Shown piece after piece: positions 59,182-64,000 of a stretch of DNA of 64,000 nt. A program made the translations under genes and the position numbers. The notes under the pieces are model-generated. The model had not been told where the DNA came from, made no database searches, and saw nothing but the letters and a program-made list of their open reading frames with translations. Source of the DNA: UBA6059 sp040219045 (GTDB lineage: Bacteria; Bacteroidota; Bacteroidia; Cytophagales; Cyclobacteriaceae); the NCBI GenBank assembly GCA_965229505.1, contig OZ245881.1:3224001-3288000 (forward strand), given 5' to 3'. Every line of letters starts with the position of its first letter. Position 1 is the first letter of the stretch.

Positions 59182-60219
59182 TTATGCTGGGGTGAGCCCA
59201 CTCTCTTTGCGTGCTGCGACCATATCACTGGCCAGGTAGAGTGCTGCACGCATCGATTTCTCATTTGCCAGGTTTTTACCGGCAATATTGTACGCAGTAC
59301 CATGATCGGGAGAGGTGCGAATGGCTGGTAATCCTGCAGTAAAGTTTACGCCATCTTCAAATGCCATGTACTTAAATGGCGTCAGCCCCTGATCGTGATA
59401 CATCGCCAATACTCCGTCAAATTTCTTAAACTCCATCGTACCAAAGAAGCCATCAGCAGGGAAAGGTCCGAAGACCAATTGACCACTGTTTCTTAATTCT
59501 TCGATGGCGGGTTGAAGTATTTCCTGTTCCTCTTTTCCGAGCAGACCATTTTCTCCTGCGTGGGGATTGAGTCCAAGCACGGCGATGCGAGGCTTGGAAA
59601 TACCAAATTCGCGTTTGAGCGACTTGATCATCACCTTCACCTTATTTTTGACCTTATCCGCAGTTAAGCTTTCGGCCACATCCTTGAGAGGAATGTGACC
59701 CGTGGCTACCCCAATCCTGACATTGTCAGCTACCATCAGCATCAAGTGGTCATCCACTTCAAATGTAGAGGCCAGGTACTCCGTATGCCCTGGAAACTGG
59801 AATTCATCAGACTGAATGTTATCCTTGTTGATAGGAGCAGTTACCAATGCGTCAAGTTGACCGTTTTTAAGGTCTTCAACAGCCCTGGTCAGGCTCATGA
59901 GCGCATACTTACCTCCTGTTTCATTGACTTCTCCGGGAGTGATCTCCACATTTTCCTCCCATATGTTATAGACATTGACCTTCTTAGGGTTGATGCCATG
60001 TAGATCTTTGATTTGATTGTAGACAAAATCTTCATTCACGATTTTGCGGTAGAAGCCGATCACCTTGGCTGAGCAATAGATAACAGGTGTAAAGTACCTC
60101 AGGATACGTGGATCAGAGAGCGCTTTGATAATCACCTCAGGTCCAATGCCATTGATATCTCCTATCGAAATGCCAATGAGCGGTTTATCTTGAATAGGGT
60201 TTTTATTTGGTTGACTCAT
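59182..60219 (-). CDS. pdxA: 4-hydroxythreonine-4-phosphate dehydrogenase
   Basis: 345 residues from ATG 60219 (MSQPNKNP). The frame stays open upstream but that part overlaps rsmA and is not PdxA-like. It oxidises 4-phosphohydroxy-L-threonine in the DXP-dependent route to pyridoxal phosphate. Marks are IGISIGDINGIGPEVIIKAL, ALVTAPINKDNI, FPGHTEYLASTF, GLNPHAGENGLLGKEE, LAMYHDQGLTPFKYMAF and TSPDHGTAYNIAGK, including the metal-binding His and Asp residues. Divergent from rsmA with 53 bp between the starts. Confidence 0.95.
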   Translation of the reverse strand: MSQPNKNPIQDKPLIGISIGDINGIGPEVIIKALSDPRILRYFTPVIYCSAKVIGFYRKIVNEDFVYNQIKDLHGINPKKVNVYNIWEENVEITPGEVNETGGKYALMSLTRAVEDLKNGQLDALVTAPINKDNIQSDEFQFPGHTEYLASTFEVDDHLMLMVADNVRIGVATGHIPLKDVAESLTADKVKNKVKVMIKSLKREFGISKPRIAVLGLNPHAGENGLLGKEEQEILQPAIEELRNSGQLVFGPFPADGFFGTMEFKKFDGVLAMYHDQGLTPFKYMAFEDGVNFTAGLPAIRTSPDHGTAYNIAGKNLANEKSMRAALYLASDMVAARKESGLTPA

Positions 60220-60272
60220 TCGTGCTTCACTTATCTTAGCGCAAATTAATTGAATTTTCGGGAAAGGATCAG

Positions 60273-61046
60273 ATGGCGAGAGTAGTACCAAAAAAGCATC
60301 TTGGACAGCATTTTTTGAAGGATTTGAACATCTCTGAGAGGATTGCCGAAAGCCTGTCTCCCGATCACCGAGCGTCTGTGCTGGAGATAGGCCCTGGAAC
60401 GGGCGTATTGACAAATTTCTTACTAAAGAATACAGCGCAACTGCTGGCTGTGGATCTGGATGCAGAGTCAATAGCCTTTTTGAAGGCTAAGTATCCTGAT
60501 CATAGCGAACAGTTTGTGTTTGGAGATTTTTTGCAAGAGGACTTTTCTACCAGGCTAGGTGATCAATATTCTATTATTGGCAATTTTCCCTACAATATTT
60601 CCTCGCAGATTTTTTTCAGGGTACTGGAAAACCCCTCTGCTGTATCAGAGATCGTATGCATGTTGCAGAAGGAGGTGGCTGAGCGAATAGCAGCTAACCA
60701 CGGCAACAAGACCTATGGGATTCTTAGTGTTCTCCTTCAAGCATACTACCGCATAGAGTATTTATTTACGGTAGGGCCTGAGGTATTTGATCCACCGCCG
60801 AAGGTGCAGTCGGGCGTGATTCGACTGATTCGATACCGGGACACATTAGAGGTTGATAAGAAGCTCTTTTTTAGAGTCGTGAAGGCTGCTTTTCAAATGA
60901 GGAGGAAAACCTTGCGCAACGCACTAAAAACTCTAAATTTGCCCACAAGCGTCACATCAGATGCGCTTTTTGATAAGCGAGCGGAGCAGCTCAGTGTAGA
61001 ACAATTCATCAACCTTACTAAGGAGGTATCACAATGGAGCACATAG
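60273..61046 (+). CDS. rsmA: 16S rRNA m6(2)A1518/A1519 dimethyltransferase
   Basis: 257 residues. It dimethylates two adjacent adenines in helix 45 of 16S rRNA. It begins PKKHLGQHFLKD, has SAM motif VLEIGPGTGVLTN, acidic LLAVDLDAESIAFL, and the catalytic NFPY in IGNFPYNISSQIFF. The C-terminal part has MRRKTLRNALK. It overlaps the mgtE start by 13 bases. Confidence 0.95.
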   Translation: MARVVPKKHLGQHFLKDLNISERIAESLSPDHRASVLEIGPGTGVLTNFLLKNTAQLLAVDLDAESIAFLKAKYPDHSEQFVFGDFLQEDFSTRLGDQYSIIGNFPYNISSQIFFRVLENPSAVSEIVCMLQKEVAERIAANHGNKTYGILSVLLQAYYRIEYLFTVGPEVFDPPPKVQSGVIRLIRYRDTLEVDKKLFFRVVKAAFQMRRKTLRNALKTLNLPTSVTSDALFDKRAEQLSVEQFINLTKEVSQWST

Positions 61047-62398
61047 TCCAGTTTGAACTATCCAATGAATACCTCGAGCGTTTTCAGCAGGCACTCGACA
61101 ATAAGGAGGATGCCTTTATCATCTCCTCTCTCGAGGGGATCAGCCATGCCGATATCACAGAATTGCTCTATGAGTTTGATGCAGAGGAGTCGCGCTATGT
61201 CATTGAGTTGCTCGACCCGAGCATAGGTGCCGATATCCTATCGGAACTGGATGATGACACCCGCAAGGAGTTTCTCAAAGTATTCAACCCTCGCGAGATT
61301 GCTCGTCATATAGAGTTGATGGACTCTGATGATGGTGCCGATATCCTATCGGAATTGACGCTCAAAACTCGTGAGCAGGTCATTGGAGCTATCTCCAATG
61401 AAGAGAAGGCCAATAACCTGCTGGACTTGCTTCGCTATGATGATGATGTGGCTGGTGGTTTGATGGCAAAAGAGCTGATCAAGTGCAATCTCAACTGGAC
61501 GGTACTGCAATGTATTGAGGAGATCAGGAAGCAGGCAGAACGCGTCCAAAAGCTTTTCTCGGTCTATGTCATCGATGACTTTGGAAAACTCCTTGGGAAA
61601 GTGTCTTTGAAGAAGATCATATTGGCAGAGGATAGTGTAAAGGTCAAGGACATTTACGATAGTGATGTAGTAGCGGTGGAGACCTTCATGGATGAGGAAG
61701 ATGTGGCTCAGGTCATGCGAAAGTATGATCTAGAATCTGTCCCGGTCATCAACGCCAGAGGCAAGCTGGTAGGGCGGATCACTATCGATGATATTGTAGA
61801 TGTGATTACGGAAATCGCCGAGGAGGAACGAGCGATTATGGCGGGTATCTCTTCCGATGTAGAGGAAGATGATACTGTATGGAAGCTCTCAAAAGCGAGA
61901 CTCCCTTGGCTCACCATTGGTATGGCGGGTGGCTTGCTTGGAGCGTGGCTGATTGGCTTCTTTGAGACTGACATAGCCTTGATACCTGCGATGGCCTTCT
62001 TTATCCCACTGATTACTGCGACAGGTGGTAATGTGGGCATTCAGAGCTCTTCAATAGTCGTGCAAAGTTTAGCTAACCCAAGTGCATTTGAAGACAAGAT
62101 GTGGCGCAGGCTGATGAAGGTATTGTTCGTAGCGGTGGTCAATGGTATTATACTCGCGTTGATGGTTTTTGGAGTGATTATTCTATTTACCAAGGATCAG
62201 CAAATGGCCTTCACCGTATCGTTTGCTCTTTTCAGCGTTGTGCTCTTAGCTTCCCTAATGGGAACTATCACCCCATTGATTCTCGATAAGTTTGGAATTA
62301 ATCCAGCTTTGGCCTCAGGCCCATTCATCACCACTACCAATGACATCTTAGGTCTTGCTGTTTACTTCAGTATGGCGCAGCTCATTCACGGATTATAG
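61034..62398 (+). CDS. mgtE: magnesium transporter MgtE
   Basis: 454 residues. The cytoplasmic N domain (about 1-125) has internal repeats containing GADILSELDDDTRKEFL and GADILSELTLKTREQV. A CBS pair (about 135-255) includes DVAGGLMAKELI and YDLESVPVINARGKLVGRIT. Five membrane helices follow (about 285-454) with the pore segment ITATGGNVGIQSSSIVVQSL and ALASGPFITTTNDILGLAVY. Mg2+ binding between the cytoplasmic domains closes the pore. Co-transcribed with rsmA and the dehydrogenase downstream. Confidence 0.95.
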   Translation: MEHIVQFELSNEYLERFQQALDNKEDAFIISSLEGISHADITELLYEFDAEESRYVIELLDPSIGADILSELDDDTRKEFLKVFNPREIARHIELMDSDDGADILSELTLKTREQVIGAISNEEKANNLLDLLRYDDDVAGGLMAKELIKCNLNWTVLQCIEEIRKQAERVQKLFSVYVIDDFGKLLGKVSLKKIILAEDSVKVKDIYDSDVVAVETFMDEEDVAQVMRKYDLESVPVINARGKLVGRITIDDIVDVITEIAEEERAIMAGISSDVEEDDTVWKLSKARLPWLTIGMAGGLLGAWLIGFFETDIALIPAMAFFIPLITATGGNVGIQSSSIVVQSLANPSAFEDKMWRRLMKVLFVAVVNGIILALMVFGVIILFTKDQQMAFTVSFALFSVVLLASLMGTITPLILDKFGINPALASGPFITTTNDILGLAVYFSMAQLIHGL

Positions 62399-62400
62399 CC

Positions 62401-63330
62401 ATGAACGGAAAAGTCCTCATTATCGATGATGTGCATACATCGCTGTGTGATGGTCTTGCTGATCTTGGCTATGAGGTCGACTATCTAACGACAATCATAG
62501 CCAGTGAAGTCCCTGGAATTATTGAGAAATACGTTGGCCTGGTATTGAGGAGTAAGCTCGCAGTTGACGGAAAACTGTTGACACAAGCTAGTCAGTTGAA
62601 GTTCATTGGACGTGCTGGTGCCGGACTGGACCAACTGGACATGGAGGCTATTTCCGCTAGGGGTATAGCAGTGGTCAATGCTCCGGAAGGCAATAGAGAC
62701 GCACTTGGCGAGCACATGACCGGCATGCTATTAGCGCTACTTCACAGTATCCCAAAAGCCAATAATGAGGTGCGCCTCAAAAACTGGGATCGCGAAGGAA
62801 ATAGGGGTGTGGAACTGGGCAGTCTATGTGTTGGCCTTATCGGATATGGCATGATGGGAAGTGCTTTCGCTTCGAAGCTTGCAGGATTTGGCTGTGAAGT
62901 GCTGGCTTATGACAAGTACAAGGCGGGCTTTGGAACTGGTGCGGTGGAAGAGGTAAGCCTGGAAGGTCTTTTTGAGAGGGCGGATGTGCTAAGCCTGCAC
63001 GTGCCTTTGACGGATGAGACAAAAGGTTGGATTGACGGCTCCTTCATTGACAAGTTTCGAAAGCCCATTTATCTACTTAATAGTGCACGTGGTAAAGTAG
63101 TGGTCCTGGCTGATTTGGCCGATAGGCTGGCGAGTGGGAGGGTAAGAGGAGCATGTCTGGATGTATTGGAGAATGAGAAGCTGGCCAACTTCAGCGATGA
63201 GGAGAACGACACTTTTGACAGACTGAGCAAGTTCAACAATGTCATTTTCACACCACATGTTGCTGGCTGGACTGTGGAATCTTACCGAAGAATTAGTACC
63301 GTGCTGCTAGACAAAATCAGCAAATTGTGA
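62401..63330 (+). CDS. D-2-hydroxyacid dehydrogenase, phosphoglycerate dehydrogenase-like
   Basis: 309 residues. The outer domain (1-95, ~280-309) flanks the NAD domain with GLIGYGMMGSAFASKL near residue 144. Catalytic Arg in LLNSARGKVV, His in FTPHVAGWTVESY. It ends where short 2-hydroxyacid dehydrogenases end, without the regulatory ACT domain of SerA. Substrate unproved; 3-phosphoglycerate is one candidate. Follows mgtE after 2 bp. Confidence 0.85.
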   Translation: MNGKVLIIDDVHTSLCDGLADLGYEVDYLTTIIASEVPGIIEKYVGLVLRSKLAVDGKLLTQASQLKFIGRAGAGLDQLDMEAISARGIAVVNAPEGNRDALGEHMTGMLLALLHSIPKANNEVRLKNWDREGNRGVELGSLCVGLIGYGMMGSAFASKLAGFGCEVLAYDKYKAGFGTGAVEEVSLEGLFERADVLSLHVPLTDETKGWIDGSFIDKFRKPIYLLNSARGKVVVLADLADRLASGRVRGACLDVLENEKLANFSDEENDTFDRLSKFNNVIFTPHVAGWTVESYRRISTVLLDKISKL

Positions 63331-63382
63331 CGTTTCTGATAAGTCAATAGAGGGGTCTATTGCTTGAAAAGCTCAGAATATC

Positions 63383-63390
63383 TATCTTTG
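63383..63390 (+). promoter_or_regulatory. -7 promoter element of greA
   Basis: TATCTTTG matches TAnnTTTG. A weak CTTG -33 element lies at 63363-63366 (16-base spacing). Transcription from here would give a leader of about 75 bases containing the terminator-like hairpin at 63421. Confidence 0.45.
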
Positions 63391-63420
63391 GAGAAGAAGA
63401 AATAAAAGAACTCTGAGATG

Positions 63421-63452
63421 ACGGTCCCTCACAAAGGGGCCGTTATTTTTTA
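63421..63452 (+). terminator. intrinsic terminator/attenuator in the greA leader
   Basis: ACGGTCCC (63421-63428) pairs with GGGGCCGT (63436-63443), 8 bp with one G-U, 7-base loop, then TTATTTTTTATTT. It lies between the putative greA promoter and the ATG at 63473. It may end the upstream operon, act as an attenuator of greA, or both. Confidence 0.75.
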
Positions 63453-63472
63453 TTTATAACCATTATACAACT

Positions 63473-63946
63473 ATGTCAAACGTATCATATTACACCGAAG
63501 AAGGGCTGCAGCGACTGAAAGACGAGTTGCACGAGCTAAAGACAAAGGGGAGATCAGACATCTCTAATCAGATAGCTGAAGCACGCGATAAAGGTGATCT
63601 CAGTGAGAATGCTGAGTATGATGCTGCCAAGGATGCACAAGGACTGCTGGAATTGAAAATCTCTAAACTGGAGGCTGTGGTTGGGAATGCCAGAGTCCTG
63701 GATGAAGCAGATGTCGACACTTCTAAGGTGTCCGTGATGTGCAAGGTCAAAATCAAGAACAAGAAAAATGGCATGACTGTAGAGTATACGTTGGTTTCAG
63801 AGGAGGAGGCTGATCTTAAGGCGAATAAGATTTCCGTTCAGTCACCTATCGGAAAAGGTTTATTGGGACGGAAAGTTGGCGAGACGGCTGTAGTCAAAGC
63901 CCCGGCCGGAGAGATTGAGTTTGAGGTACTAGCAATAGGCATCTAA
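63473..63946 (+). CDS. greA: transcription elongation factor GreA
   Basis: 157 residues. It rescues backtracked RNA polymerase by stimulating transcript cleavage. The N-terminal coiled-coil hairpin (about 1-75) carries the acidic tip in DKGDLSENAEYDAAKDAQGL. The C-terminal globular domain (about 80-157) has SPIGKGLLGRKVGE and KAPAGEIEFEVLAI. Standard length. Confidence 0.96.
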   Translation: MSNVSYYTEEGLQRLKDELHELKTKGRSDISNQIAEARDKGDLSENAEYDAAKDAQGLLELKISKLEAVVGNARVLDEADVDTSKVSVMCKVKIKNKKNGMTVEYTLVSEEEADLKANKISVQSPIGKGLLGRKVGETAVVKAPAGEIEFEVLAIGI

Positions 63947-63950
63947 GACC

Positions 63951-64000
63951 ATGGCGAGCATTTTTTCAAAAATCATTGCTGGAGAAATCCCGGCGCATGT
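63951..64000 (+). CDS. HIT family hydrolase, 5' end only
   Basis: The frame opens with MASIFSKIIAGEIPAH, the typical N terminus of histidine-triad (HIT/Hint) nucleotide-binding proteins, and runs off the window. It starts 4 bp after the greA stop, a common pairing. The catalytic histidine triad lies beyond the window. Confidence 0.75.
   Translation, partial: MASIFSKIIAGEIPAH

Noticed and set aside
59695..60003. 102-codon plus-strand frame opposite pdxA
   Set aside because: Shadow of a strongly conserved gene on the other strand.
60220..60471. N-terminal extension of pdxA
   Set aside because: Open frame only because it is antisense to rsmA; the family start is at MSQPNKNP.

Overview
The window is chromosomal DNA of a Bacteroidota bacterium, most likely of the order Cytophagales. 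The evidence is a gliding ABC transporter block (gldA-gldF-gldG), TonB-dependent uptake, a Bacteroidota-style dcw cluster without murF or ddl, Bacteroidota-type promoters (-7 box TAnnTTTG), lipoproteins, and FtsZ with a tail beyond its C-terminal peptide. Gene content is mostly core chromosome. No prophage, transposase, integrase or CRISPR array is visible.

Layout. 1-13 kb: a haem-type TonB receptor with its companion membrane protein, a lipoprotein, a probable micro-protein with its own terminator, an orphan arsI-like/sigZ-like pair, gpsA and a PlsB-like acyltransferase (phospholipid synthesis), a DUF952 fusion, PhzF, an alpha/beta hydrolase, a polyprenyl diphosphate synthase and a TlpA lipoprotein. 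13.2-29.0 kb: the dcw cluster mraZ-rsmH-ftsL-ftsI-murE-mraY-[four-helix gene]-murD-ftsW-murG-murC-ftsQ-ftsA-ftsZ. It carries a three-box MraZ operator in front and a terminator behind, and makes lipid II and the divisome. 29.0-32.9 kb: an accessory island of palindromic repeats alternating with small minus-strand genes.

32.9-41.1 kb: FMN reductase, YceI, purine nucleoside phosphorylase, gldA-gldF-gldG-DUF4340, then dnaN. A decayed 76-bp duplicate and hairpin repeats lie before dnaN. 41.1-54.5 kb: a metalloprotease-like lipoprotein, egtB-egtD (ergothioneine), tRNA-Leu(GAG), membrane and outer-membrane proteins, an ECF sigma factor with small partners, two large MacB/FtsX permeases, DUF3109, and a toxin-antitoxin locus with a broken toxin. 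54.7-64 kb: accC-accB-efp-fabH-rpmF-DUF177-pdxA on the minus strand, then rsmA-mgtE-2-hydroxyacid dehydrogenase-greA and the start of a HIT protein on the plus strand.

Points that most merit checking: an unlisted four-helix gene translationally coupled inside dcw; murG and egtB, which have no ATG, GTG or TTG start upstream of conserved coding sequence; a repeat/ORF modular array; three dyad elements with unrelated outer stems around 50-54-nt centres, two of which share an identical 15-mer; and a greA leader terminator.
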